This document shows positions 34,452 through 42,702 of a DNA stretch of 64,000 nucleotides, piece after piece (positions within the stretch are counted from its first letter, which is position 1; every line of letters begins with the position of its first letter). The position numbers and the translations under genes are program-made. Origin of the DNA: Bacillota bacterium (lineage in GTDB: Bacteria; Bacillota; Clostridia; Oscillospirales; Ruminococcaceae). Where the stretch lies: NCBI GenBank assembly GCA_023460035.1, contig JAEWRN010000043.1:124001-188000 (forward strand), written 5' to 3'. The notes under the pieces were generated by a model. The model worked only from the letters and a program-made list of their open reading frames with translations. It was not told the origin of the DNA and made no database searches.

Positions 34452-35765
34452 TTAAGCCGGCAGCACTTCAATGTTGCCGGTAATCATGCCCATCCAGCAG
34501 CTGTACACATAGCTGCCCGGCTGGGCCGGGGTGAATGTCAGCACATTTTGCCCCTCGGTAAACGTGTGGTCCAACCCAAGCTGCTGTGCCAGCATGCGGT
34601 AGTTACAGCCGTTAATGCTGCCGGGTGCCGCATCAATGACCCAGCGCACCGGGCTGCCCTGCCGCACCACAATATCCGGGTAGCTGCCCGGTGCCAGCGT
34701 GCTTTCTACCAATTGTTCCGCGCCCTGCTGCACGGCGGCATCCGCCACGCTTTGGGCGGGTGCCGCTTGCAGCGCCGGGGCAGAAAGGGTGATGCCCTGG
34801 CTTGCCATGCTAAGGCCCAGCACGACCACCAGCACCGCCCCGGCGGCGACTACTTTTTTGGCAAACCGGCGGGTGAGCAGCGTGCCCAGCGCGCCAAAGC
34901 CGAGCATCAGCGGCACCGTGCCAAGGCTGAATGCCAGCATAGACAGTGCGCCCGCGGCGGCACTGCCTGCCGACAGCGCGTACAACTGCATCGATTGCAG
35001 AGGGCCGCAGGGCATCAGCCCGTTCAGCAGGCCCACCACAAACGGGCCGCTATTGCCGCGCCTGCGCGCAAGGCGTGCGGTAAGCTTTGCCGGCAGGTGG
35101 GGTAAAAAGCGGTGCAAGCCGCGCAAAAAGCCCAGCATGTTCAGCCCCATCAGCACCATCAGTGCCCCGGCTGCCACCTTAATGGCACCCTGTAAGGGGG
35201 CCGACAACGTAAACACGGTACCCGCAAGCCCCACCACAAACCCAATGGTCGTATACGAGACCACCCGGCCCGCATTGTATTGCAGTGCGGGCAGCAACAC
35301 TGCGGCGCGGCTTTTTTGCCCTCCGCCGGCAAGGCTTTGCGAAAGATTGATGCCGCCGCACATGGCAATACAGTGCACCGAGGTGACAATGCCCAGCAAA
35401 AAAAGCGCGCCAAAATCCATGCCGGCCTGCGCCACCGTCGATGGCACCAGCAGGTCTAACAAATGCGACCACCGCAGCAGCAGGTACAGCCCCGCAATCA
35501 CCACCAGCACCCCGGCCCGCTTTGCAGCGGGGGCGGCCCCGCCCGCTGCCTTTGCGGTATAGCCGGCCTGCTGCACCACACGGCAAAGGTCCGCTGGGGT
35601 CAATAAATCCGGGTCATAGGTAACATCGGCCGTATTGTTTTCATATGACACCACTGCCCGCCGCACCCCGGCAGCGGCCCGCAGCCGGGAAGTGATTTTA
35701 TCGCGGCAGGCGGTACAGCTCATACCGCCAATGTCCAGGCGCACCGTTTTTGTGTTTGCGCTCAT
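34452..35765 (-). CDS. HMA - TauE/SafE-like membrane - cupredoxin fusion protein
   Basis: 437 residues in three parts: an N-terminal heavy-metal-associated domain with GMSCTACR (CxxC), a six-helix SafE/UreH-like membrane domain starting near residue 105 (LGIVTSVHCIAMCGG), and a C-terminal cupredoxin-like domain with a YSCWMGM segment that resembles a type-1 copper-binding Cys-Met loop. The whole reads as a machine that moves or senses copper: capture inside, membrane passage, binding outside. ATG 35765 is chosen; an upstream GTG lies inside the ribosome site GAGGGTG. It leads a cluster with DUF2318 and a two-component pair. Confidence 0.88.
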   Translation of the reverse strand: MSANTKTVRLDIGGMSCTACRDKITSRLRAAAGVRRAVVSYENNTADVTYDPDLLTPADLCRVVQQAGYTAKAAGGAAPAAKRAGVLVVIAGLYLLLRWSHLLDLLVPSTVAQAGMDFGALFLLGIVTSVHCIAMCGGINLSQSLAGGGQKSRAAVLLPALQYNAGRVVSYTTIGFVVGLAGTVFTLSAPLQGAIKVAAGALMVLMGLNMLGFLRGLHRFLPHLPAKLTARLARRRGNSGPFVVGLLNGLMPCGPLQSMQLYALSAGSAAAGALSMLAFSLGTVPLMLGFGALGTLLTRRFAKKVVAAGAVLVVVLGLSMASQGITLSAPALQAAPAQSVADAAVQQGAEQLVESTLAPGSYPDIVVRQGSPVRWVIDAAPGSINGCNYRMLAQQLGLDHTFTEGQNVLTFTPAQPGSYVYSCWMGMITGNIEVLPA

Positions 35766-35898
35766 TGCCACACCCTCTTTACAGCACCCTTATTTTTTAC
35801 GTTATCAGTGTAGCAAATTATTTTGTAGAACTTATGTGGGTTTATCCTCAAGCACTTCACAAATCGCCTGGGGCCAGGTAACCAAAAAAATTTACTCT

Positions 35899-35940
35899 AC
35901 CATTATTTAGGAACAAATTACCACCATTTGGGAACAAATC
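35899..35940. repeat. Two-copy 21-bp tandem repeat in a divergent intergenic region
   Basis: ACCATTATTTAGGAACAAAT (35899 on) and ACCACCATTTGGGAACAAAT (35920 on) align with an exact 21-bp period, which places the two GGAACAAAT cores on the same helix face. A related GTTCAAAT follows at 35947. The spacer between the copper-locus gene and the divergent lipoprotein gene is otherwise A+T-rich with no gene; this is a candidate operator for one of them. Confidence 0.6.
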
Positions 35941-36070
35941 ACTTGTGTTCAAATTGTGAATGTGATAGGTTTAAAAACAGCGCCTACAATGTAGTACGGC
36001 AGCCCGACGCTTAGCTGCAAAATGGGCCGTGCTTAAAGCCGGGCTGTACCGAATAAGATAGGGAGCCTAT

Positions 36071-37435
36071 ATGAAAAAACTGTTTTACCGTTTTATTTTG
36101 TGTGCCGCTGTTTGCGGCCTGCTTTGTGCTCTTGTCGGCTGCAAACCGGTTTCAAGCGTGCCTGCCAGCACCCCGCCGGCAAGCAGCACTGCTGCCGGTG
36201 ACACAGACTATTCCGCCTACAAAACGGTCTACACGGGCGAGGGCTCTTACGGCGGCACCGCGGCCGGTGCTTACCGCCTTGTTTACCGGGCAGACGGCAG
36301 CAGCAACATCACCTATATTGACTATGCGACCCGCTCTGAAATTTACCTTTGCAACCGGCCAAACTGCACCCACGACAATGAAAGCTGCACGTCCTGGCTG
36401 CCGATGGATGGCATTAGCAAAGATGTTTTTGTTGCCGGTGACCACTTGGTGATTTTATACCACGGCAGTGCTTCAGCTGTAGACGAATTTGGCCCTGCCG
36501 CAATGCCGCACATCGACATTGCCAATTTAGACGGCAGCGAGCGAAAAACGCTCATCACACTTGATGCCGCCTGTGAAATGAATCTGCCAATTTTATCTGA
36601 CGGGAACTCTTTGGTTTTTTTAACAACTGTAGTACAGCAAACAGGCAACGTAGTTTCATCTGCCAACCAGCTGGTGCGCATCCCATTTGATGAGGGCAAA
36701 CTGCAAGTGTTATATGACTTTTCTGCCGACGCCCCGCAGGGGGAAGACTTAATTGGTTCTCCTTGGTTCTTACTTGGGGCAGATGCGAAAGGTTTTTTGA
36801 TTAAAAATATTGCCGTCAGTGTACCAGTCGAACCGGGGCAAACCGGCATTGTATCAGAATCCCAGCTACACATTATTTATAGGTTATCCGCACAGAACGG
36901 CTCCACGGTAATGGAAGAACTTTTAAATTACCCTGGTGGTGCATATGATGAATATCTTTATGATAATAGCCTTTACCAGTTAAACCTTAGTGAAACAAAT
37001 CTCAGCCTATTTCGGCTAGACCTTATGACCGGCAAAAAAGAACTCCTTACTGACCAACTGCCAACCGGGAACAACGACACCGTTCACTTTGTTGGTGCTT
37101 ATGATGGGAAATTGCTATTAGACTCCTATCTTGAAAGCTCTGATGGGCTGACAGTTACCCCTGTACGGGTAATGGTGGACCCCGACACCCATGAAGTAAA
37201 ACCGTGCACACTGACGTATCAGGAGGGAGAACAGCAAAGAAGCGTTTGGATTTTTGCCGAAAGCAAGGATGCCTACCTCGTCGTGTTTCGCTGTGAACTC
37301 TATAATGAAGCGGTAAAAGGCAAGCTGGGGGATGTGCGGAATGTCCAGCGTGTGCGGGATATTTATGGGCTGATTGACAAGCAGGATTACTGGAACTCGG
37401 TGCCGAACTACAAGCCTCTCACACCACTTTCGTGA
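36071..37435 (+). CDS. Hypothetical lipoprotein with a Cys-rich entry motif
   Basis: 454 residues with a lipoprotein signal (lipobox LVGC, Cys about residue 24) and a Thr/Ser/Pro-rich tether. After the tether is YLCNRPNCTHDNESC, a compact Cys/His cluster, then a long beta-rich region with repeated D-G or N-G turns suggesting a beta-propeller. I do not recognise a named family; similar Cys-motif lipoproteins are common in Oscillospiraceae. ATG 36071 has GGGAGCC upstream. Codon use in its middle part is more A+T-rich than neighbours. Confidence 0.75.
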   Translation: MKKLFYRFILCAAVCGLLCALVGCKPVSSVPASTPPASSTAAGDTDYSAYKTVYTGEGSYGGTAAGAYRLVYRADGSSNITYIDYATRSEIYLCNRPNCTHDNESCTSWLPMDGISKDVFVAGDHLVILYHGSASAVDEFGPAAMPHIDIANLDGSERKTLITLDAACEMNLPILSDGNSLVFLTTVVQQTGNVVSSANQLVRIPFDEGKLQVLYDFSADAPQGEDLIGSPWFLLGADAKGFLIKNIAVSVPVEPGQTGIVSESQLHIIYRLSAQNGSTVMEELLNYPGGAYDEYLYDNSLYQLNLSETNLSLFRLDLMTGKKELLTDQLPTGNNDTVHFVGAYDGKLLLDSYLESSDGLTVTPVRVMVDPDTHEVKPCTLTYQEGEQQRSVWIFAESKDAYLVVFRCELYNEAVKGKLGDVRNVQRVRDIYGLIDKQDYWNSVPNYKPLTPLS

Positions 37436-37604
37436 CATTTTAGTGAAAGGCGTATGGGCTTTTTTGCGCCGCTTGCAAAGGTTGCCCCAAAAAAGGCCCG
37501 TATTGTTTTAACGTGCACTCTTTTGCCCTCTTGCTGTTTGGGGCACAGCCAAAAAGGGAGCGCTATTTGGTAGTCTCATTGATGCAGCATTAAAACTTTG
37601 CATG

Positions 37605-37640
37605 ATAAAAGGGGCCCGGCGTTTGCCGGGCCCCTTTTAT
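37605..37640. terminator. Bidirectional terminator, 16-bp perfect stem
   Basis: ATAAAAGGGGCCCGGC and its exact complement flank a GTTT loop. It separates the convergent lipoprotein and HAAS-domain genes. Confidence 0.92.
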
Positions 37641-37686
37641 GTAATATAATGAACTTGCCCTTGGGGGCACCTATCAATTTTACCAA

Positions 37687-38376
37687 TTACTGCGCGTTGC
37701 CGCCATCGCTGTGCCCGCCCATGCCAAGCACCTGCCAAACCACGGCACACAAAATGCCACCAATGGGCAGCGCCACCCAGCCCGGGTGCCACATGCCGGC
37801 CAGTAAAAAGCAGATGAATGCCAGCACGGCGATTGCCATAATAGAGCTGCTGATGCGGTCGTACATCTGTTTGCGGCGCTTGCGGTTCAGCGTGCCGGGT
37901 TCACAGCCGGCCGCCTGCATACGCTCAAGGTAGTGCCCATTTTTCATGCCAAAGTAGACGCAAAGCGTCACCCCGCTGATGAGCAGCACCAAAAACAGCA
38001 GCCCGGGGATGCTGGAATCCTTGGGCAATAGCTGCGTGATGGAAAACACGATCAGCGAGGAAGCGCCCAGCAGGCAAAGCGCGACGCCGGTAGAGATGCC
38101 CACGGCAAAGCGTTTTGTAAAAGAGGCATACTCTGCCTGAAGCGACTCTTTGGCAGCATCGCCCTTTTTCAGCCCCAGCTTATGGCGCAGCGGCTCAAAA
38201 TTGTCGTTTTCCGCAACGACAATGCCCAGTGCCTCCTGCTCGGTTTTGCCCTCGCCCAGCAGTGCATCGTACCGCTGCTGCATTTGTTGCAGCAACGCCG
38301 CTTTTTCTGCGGCTGCCTGCCGGGTATGCGGCAGACCGGCAAAAATATTTTCAACATAAGTGTCAACTTTGCTCAT
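37687..38376 (-). CDS. HAAS/DUF1700-type membrane protein
   Basis: 229 residues. The first ~65 residues form the helical HAAS-like signalling domain (VDTYVENIFAGLP, ALLGEGKTEQEALGIV), followed by membrane helices at about residues 100-130 and 165-215. Such proteins often sit next to a PadR-type regulator; none is present here. ATG 38376 follows GGGGAGACTGC. Function unknown. Confidence 0.75.
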   Translation of the reverse strand: MSKVDTYVENIFAGLPHTRQAAAEKAALLQQMQQRYDALLGEGKTEQEALGIVVAENDNFEPLRHKLGLKKGDAAKESLQAEYASFTKRFAVGISTGVALCLLGASSLIVFSITQLLPKDSSIPGLLFLVLLISGVTLCVYFGMKNGHYLERMQAAGCEPGTLNRKRRKQMYDRISSSIMAIAVLAFICFLLAGMWHPGWVALPIGGILCAVVWQVLGMGGHSDGGNAQ

Positions 38377-38495
38377 TGCAGTCTCCCCAAAAGGCGGCGC
38401 CACTGCCGCTATGATTAATTTGAGTATAGCACAGCGCACAAAGGCAAGTAAAGTTGCTTTTGTAAAAAGTTCTTGAACTTTACGCGGTACACCGC

Positions 38496-38524
38496 TTGCC
38501 GCACCCCTTGCTTTTGGTTATAAT
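38496..38524 (+). promoter_or_regulatory. Promoter of the cytidylate-kinase-like gene
   Basis: TTGCCG, 17 nt, TATAAT. The leader then holds a hairpin (ATGGGTA with TACCCAT, 38532-38561). Confidence 0.65.
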
Positions 38525-38583
38525 AAAGGCAGATGGGTAGTTTACCTTTTTATGGTACCCATACGGAAACGGAGGGGACAGCC

Positions 38584-39192
38584 ATGTCCAAACGAATTAT
38601 TACCATCAGCCGCGAATTTGGCAGCGGAGGCCGGGCCATTGGCAAAATGGTCGCCGACCAGCTGGGGGTCGCATTTTACGACCGCGAGCTGATTCGCCTT
38701 GTCGCAAAAGAGAGCGGCTTTGCCTATGATTTTGTAGAAGAAAACGACGAAGATGCCCCGACAAGCCTGCTGTACAACCTTTCGGTGGGCGACTTGTACG
38801 CGCAGGCCGTTTTTTCACCCGACACCCTGCCCCCGGCAGACCAGGTGCAGATTGTGCAGAGCAACATCATACGCGACCTTGCCCAAAAAGAGCCCTGCGT
38901 GATTATTGGCCGCTCGGCAGATTATATTCTGCGCGAGCGCACCGACTGTTTGAATGTCTTTATCCACGCCGATACCGAAACAAAGCTGCACCGTGCGATA
39001 CAGGAATACGGTATCCCCGAAAAAGGCGCCGAAAAGGTGCTTGCCAAAAAAGACAAAGCGCGCGCCGCCCAGTACCGCCGCAACAGCGACCAGGTTTGGG
39101 GCCTTGCGCACAACTACCATTTAACGTTAGACAGCGGCTTGTTTGGGTTGGAGGCCTGCCGGGATATTATTGTAGAGCTTGCCCAAAAGTGA
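38584..39192 (+). CDS. Cytidylate-kinase-like P-loop protein
   Basis: 202 residues of the cytidylate kinase-like family (PF13189): a variant P-loop SREFGSGGRAIGK at the N-terminus, FYDRELI, and IIGRSADYIL in the core. True CMP kinases in Firmicutes are longer and more conserved, so the substrate is uncertain; members have been suggested to phosphorylate nucleotides or small metabolites. ATG 38584 is chosen for CGGAGGGG. It is monocistronic with a strong terminator. Confidence 0.88.
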   Translation: MSKRIITISREFGSGGRAIGKMVADQLGVAFYDRELIRLVAKESGFAYDFVEENDEDAPTSLLYNLSVGDLYAQAVFSPDTLPPADQVQIVQSNIIRDLAQKEPCVIIGRSADYILRERTDCLNVFIHADTETKLHRAIQEYGIPEKGAEKVLAKKDKARAAQYRRNSDQVWGLAHNYHLTLDSGLFGLEACRDIIVELAQK

Positions 39193-39226
39193 CTGTCGCT
39201 CGCGGCAGCGCCGCAGGACAAAATAC

Positions 39227-39269
39227 AAAAGCGCCCTGTTTTATCATTGTATAAAACAGGGCGCTTTTT
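39227..39269. terminator. Bidirectional terminator, 18-bp stem
   Basis: AAAAGCGCCCTGTTTTAT pairs with ATAAAACAGGGCGCTTTT; T- and A-runs flank both sides. It overlaps the last codon of the convergent lipoprotein gene. Confidence 0.93.
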
Positions 39270-39672
39270 ATTGGGCTGCCGTCGTGGTCAATACGGTGAG
39301 GCCGGTGACATTTTCCTGCCCGTTTTCATCGGTGATCAGCTCTAGCCAAACACAGTCACCCTCCTGCAACAGCGAAAGGCCCGCGCGGCTGTCGGGTTGG
39401 CTTTCGTCTGAAATCAAATCCAGGTTTTGCACGGTGACCGTGCGGTCTTCGCCGGTATAGGTCAGCTTTTTGCCGCTTTGCAGTGCGTCTTCGACATCCT
39501 GCCGGGTGGCCCCGCTGCTCAGCTTTGCAACCTCTACCGTCACGACATTGGCGTCTACCGACACAATGCGCCCACAAAAGCTGCTGGCGGTGACGACCTC
39601 TGCCGCCTTGCTGCAGCCCACCAATACAAAAAGCGCCATGCAAACCGCAAACAGCGCAAACTTCTTTTTCAA
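39268..39672 (-). CDS. Small lipoprotein of unknown function
   Basis: 134 residues with a lipoprotein signal (lipobox LVGC, Cys about residue 20). The mature part has an OB-like pattern of short beta strands (GRIVSVDANVVTVEV, RTVTVQNLDLISDE) and a Thr-rich end. I do not recognise it. TTG 39672 is the start, preceded by AAGGGGGGT. It may be in one unit with the NUDIX/HAD pair upstream. Confidence 0.65.
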   Translation of the reverse strand: MKKKFALFAVCMALFVLVGCSKAAEVVTASSFCGRIVSVDANVVTVEVAKLSSGATRQDVEDALQSGKKLTYTGEDRTVTVQNLDLISDESQPDSRAGLSLLQEGDCVWLELITDENGQENVTGLTVLTTTAAQ

Positions 39673-39769
39673 GGGATGCTACCCCCCTTCTACAAGGTTT
39701 AGCATATCCCGAATCTGTGAAAAACGCGTGTCAAAGTTTTAATGTGGCGATGAAAAAACGTACCCGGCC

Positions 39770-40333
39770 TTATTCTGCCGCCCCGGCGCGCCGGATCAGC
39801 TTTTCGTATACCGGCAGCATCTGCGCTTCCCCACAGGTGGCGGCAAGCTGCGACAGCTCAATCCAGCGCACGCCGCTGTTTTCATCCGGCTTGCTTTGCA
39901 CCGGCTGGTCCTCTGGCGCCAGCAGCACATAGGCCAGCGAAAGGTGCATATGCGGGGCAACATACGCCCCGCGTTTGATGTGCCCCCACACCGGCAGCAC
40001 GTCTAAGCTCAGCGGCTGGGTACCCAGCGCGCGCACCTCGGCAAGGCCGGTCTCCTCTTTTGCTTCGCGCAGGGCCACCGCAAGAAAATCCGCGTCCCCG
40101 TCGTTGTGCCCGCCCGTCCAGCTCCAGCTGCGGTAGATATTGTGGTAGACCATCAGCGTTTTGGTGCGCTGCGGGTTTAAGATCAGCCCGCTGGCCGTAA
40201 AATGTGCAAACGGGTTGTCACGCGTCAGCAGCGGGCTGGCAAACAGGGCACAGTAATCCAGCATGGCCTGCCGGTCTTTTTCTTCCTGCTCACAGCCGGG
40301 TACAAATGCCGTTACCTCAACGGGTGCGCTCAT
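39770..40333 (-). CDS. NUDIX hydrolase
   Basis: 187 residues with the NUDIX box GHNDGDADFLAVALREAKEE. The REAKEETGL metal-binding part is intact; the first Glu of the consensus is Ala. The preceding Trp-rich strand (RSWSWTGGH) is typical of NUDIX proteins related to isopentenyl-diphosphate isomerase. It hydrolyses a nucleoside-diphosphate-linked compound of unknown nature. ATG overlaps the HAD gene stop by 4 nt. Confidence 0.85.
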   Translation of the reverse strand: MSAPVEVTAFVPGCEQEEKDRQAMLDYCALFASPLLTRDNPFAHFTASGLILNPQRTKTLMVYHNIYRSWSWTGGHNDGDADFLAVALREAKEETGLAEVRALGTQPLSLDVLPVWGHIKRGAYVAPHMHLSLAYVLLAPEDQPVQSKPDENSGVRWIELSQLAATCGEAQMLPVYEKLIRRAGAAE

Positions 40334-41172
40334 TTCAGTTCCCCTTTCAATGCGGCCAAAATGGCTTTTGCCACGCCGGCCTGCTCGTTGGTGGCAGTCA
40401 CATAGGCTGCCAGCGCCTTGATTTGCTGCTGCGCGTTGCCCATCGCGACCGGCAGCCCCACCGCGCTGAGCATCTCGCGGTCATTGTCCCCGTCGCCAAT
40501 TGCCATCACCTGCTCAATGTCAATGCCCAGCTGCCCGCACAGCGCGGCAATTGCGCTGCCCTTGGACGCCACGGGCGAGCCGATTTCAAGGTTGCGGTCC
40601 ATCGACGAGGCAACGCTAAACCTGCCGGTGCTCTCCAGCCGGGCACGCAGGGCGGCGCGCTCTGCTTCGTTTTCAAAATAGGGCAGGTTGATCTTGCAGA
40701 TTTCGCCGGGTTTCTGCCGCAAATACGCCTGCAAATCGTCCACCGGTGTCTCATGCTGCCGCAGGTATTGCAGGTGCTCGGGCTCCATGCCCGTCTTTGC
40801 CAGCCGCTCTAAATCGTCTGTCTGGATTAGCATGCGGTCGCACTGGTATACTTCTGGCGTATAGCCCTGTTTTTGCGCCCAGTCCACCACCGGCAGCACA
40901 TCCTGCACAGGCAGGTACGCGGTGTGCAGCCGCTGGCCACCCGGCACCGCAATCACTTCGGCCCCATTTGCCACAATGGCATACCGAATGCCCGCCGCGC
41001 GGTGCACCTCCTCAGGGATACGGCCATAAATGCGGCCGGTTGCCGGCACGATCAGCACCCCCGCCCCTGCCGCTTGCACAATGGCGTCAAGGTTTTCTGC
41101 CGATACCGTGTGGTGGTCATCATTCAACAACGTACCGTCAAGGTCAATACAAATCATGCGTACCTGTGTCAT
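40330..41172 (-). CDS. Cof-type HAD-IIB phosphatase
   Basis: 280 residues with motif I DLDGTLLND, motif II PATGR, and the C-terminal GDGDNDREML Mg site, plus a type IIB cap. Such enzymes dephosphorylate sugar phosphates or flavin mononucleotides. The start is ATG 41172. It overlaps the NUDIX gene as ATGA, so the two are co-translated. Confidence 0.92.
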   Translation of the reverse strand: MTQVRMICIDLDGTLLNDDHHTVSAENLDAIVQAAGAGVLIVPATGRIYGRIPEEVHRAAGIRYAIVANGAEVIAVPGGQRLHTAYLPVQDVLPVVDWAQKQGYTPEVYQCDRMLIQTDDLERLAKTGMEPEHLQYLRQHETPVDDLQAYLRQKPGEICKINLPYFENEAERAALRARLESTGRFSVASSMDRNLEIGSPVASKGSAIAALCGQLGIDIEQVMAIGDGDNDREMLSAVGLPVAMGNAQQQIKALAAYVTATNEQAGVAKAILAALKGELK

Positions 41173-41309
41173 TGCGTCGCTCGCTTTCCCTTTTGCCTGC
41201 CCGCTGGGGCACTTTATTTTTGTTCTATTCGCCTTATTATATTACCTTATTATTATAACGGCTTGTGGCGTGGTTGAAAAGACAAAAAGGGGGCATCCCC
41301 GCTTGCCAC

Positions 41310-41336
41310 ACAAAAAAAACAGGCGCTGCCGCGCCT
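41310..41336 (-). terminator. Intrinsic terminator of the RpiR gene
   Basis: CAGGCGC pairs with GCGCCTG around TGCC; the minus strand then has T8. Confidence 0.85.
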
Positions 41337-41380
41337 GCCCAGTTGTATTTTTATTTGCCAGTTGCCCCACTGCGGGCGGC

Positions 41381-42226
41381 TTAGCCGATCTGCTGTACGC
41401 CCTGCAGCCGCGAAATGCTGTCGCTGTAGTTGCGGCAGGCAAGGCCCGCATATAAAATGTCAACGAGGTTCAACAGCCCCACACGGCTGCTCATTTCGCC
41501 GGTAAACAGCGGGGATTCGGCTGTGGCCGCATACAGGCAGCAGTCGGCAAGGCCCGCAAGGGGTGAAGCCGAAAAGCGGGTGAGCACTAAAATTGTAGCC
41601 CCCCCTGCCTGCAGCGAATGCGCGATGTCCAGCATTTCGGGCGTGGTGCCTGACGCGCTGAAAACGACCCCCACATCCCCGGGCCCCATACCGCGGGCCA
41701 GCAGCTGCTGGGCATGCTTGTCCTCGTGAAACACAACCGCGCGGCCAAGGCTTAAAAAGCGCAGGCAGGCACTTTCGGCAATACCGGCCATTTCGCCCAC
41801 GCCAAACACGCCAATCGTGCGGGCCGTGCCCAGACGGTCAAGGCTGGTGCGCAACACACCGGGGTCAATCAGCCGCATGGTGTCTTCAATCATCGCGGCA
41901 TTTTTGGCCGTCACCTTTGCCGCCAGCACCTCGGCCGTGTCGCCCGGCTGCAGCTCGGTATCATCCTGGCGCTGTGCGTGGCCGCGCACCGCCAGCTCGT
42001 ATTGCAGGGTGCGGCGAAACTCTTTATAGCCGTCGAAGCCCAGGCGATGACACATTCGCACAATTGTGGAAGGCGAAGAGAACGTGCGCTGCGCCAACAG
42101 ATGAATGGAAAGGTCGGCAGCCTCCTCGGGCTGTTCACGGACAAAGCGCACCACACCGGCTTCCGCGGCGCTCATCTGTGCACCACGCTCACCATACTCG
42201 CTCAGTCGTACAAGAACACTTTTCAT
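41381..42226 (-). CDS. RpiR/MurR-family transcriptional regulator
   Basis: 281 residues: N-terminal HTH-6 domain (FSSPSTIVRMCHRLGFDGYKEF) and a C-terminal SIS sugar-phosphate-binding domain (FSASGTTPEMLDIA). These regulators respond to phosphosugars. The start at ATG 42226 is preferred to an upstream in-frame codon because it opens on MKSVLVRLSEYG. The leader has a promoter at 42382-42410 and a strong terminator at 42328-42360. No obvious sugar operon is adjacent, so the target is unknown. Confidence 0.9.
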   Translation of the reverse strand: MKSVLVRLSEYGERGAQMSAAEAGVVRFVREQPEEAADLSIHLLAQRTFSSPSTIVRMCHRLGFDGYKEFRRTLQYELAVRGHAQRQDDTELQPGDTAEVLAAKVTAKNAAMIEDTMRLIDPGVLRTSLDRLGTARTIGVFGVGEMAGIAESACLRFLSLGRAVVFHEDKHAQQLLARGMGPGDVGVVFSASGTTPEMLDIAHSLQAGGATILVLTRFSASPLAGLADCCLYAATAESPLFTGEMSSRVGLLNLVDILYAGLACRNYSDSISRLQGVQQIG

Positions 42227-42327
42227 ACTGTTTCCCACCTTTGTGCATGGCCCCTTGCACCGCATACCCTACTCTGTACCGCGGTATTCTGGCTAACCTG
42301 CTGTTTATGTTCCATCAAAAAACCAAA

Positions 42328-42360
42328 AAAGGTGAGAGGCCCCGGGGGCCCCTCACCTTT
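42328..42360 (-). terminator. Terminator in the RpiR leader (possible attenuator)
   Basis: AAAGGTGAGAGGCCCC pairs (one mismatch) with GGGGCCCCTCACCTTT. On the minus strand it is followed by TTTTTTGG, and it begins about 15 nt after the predicted start of transcription. Confidence 0.8.
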
Positions 42361-42381
42361 GAGTAGACTTTGATTGACGTT

Positions 42382-42410
42382 AGTATAGCGCAACGCGCAG
42401 TGTTTGTAAA
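42382..42410 (-). promoter_or_regulatory. Promoter of the RpiR transcript
   Basis: On the minus strand: TTTACA, 17 nt, TATACT, ahead of the terminator. Upstream of it, 42411-42702 is A+T-rich with no gene and includes the ribosome site GGGCGAGGG for the next gene. Confidence 0.75.
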
Positions 42411-42702
42411 GTGGCAATCCTGCATAAAATTTGGGTTGTTGGGCCGTGGTTCTTTGTTTCAGGCGTTGAAAAAAGGCATTTTGGGGCGTTTTTTGCCCCC
42501 ACTTTTGCAGTTTTGGTGCCGGCGGCGGCAAGCCCTGCACGTTTTTCGAGCCATCCATATTTTCCCTTTTTCCGACTTTTTTTACAAACTGTCGGTTGTT
42601 TTTTAACCTGCTTCGGTGTAAAATAGATTGAATTAAGCATCTTGCTTTTCTACAAAAAATATTTCGTTTTTTTGTAAGATTTTACAGGGCGAGGGTACCA
42701 TA

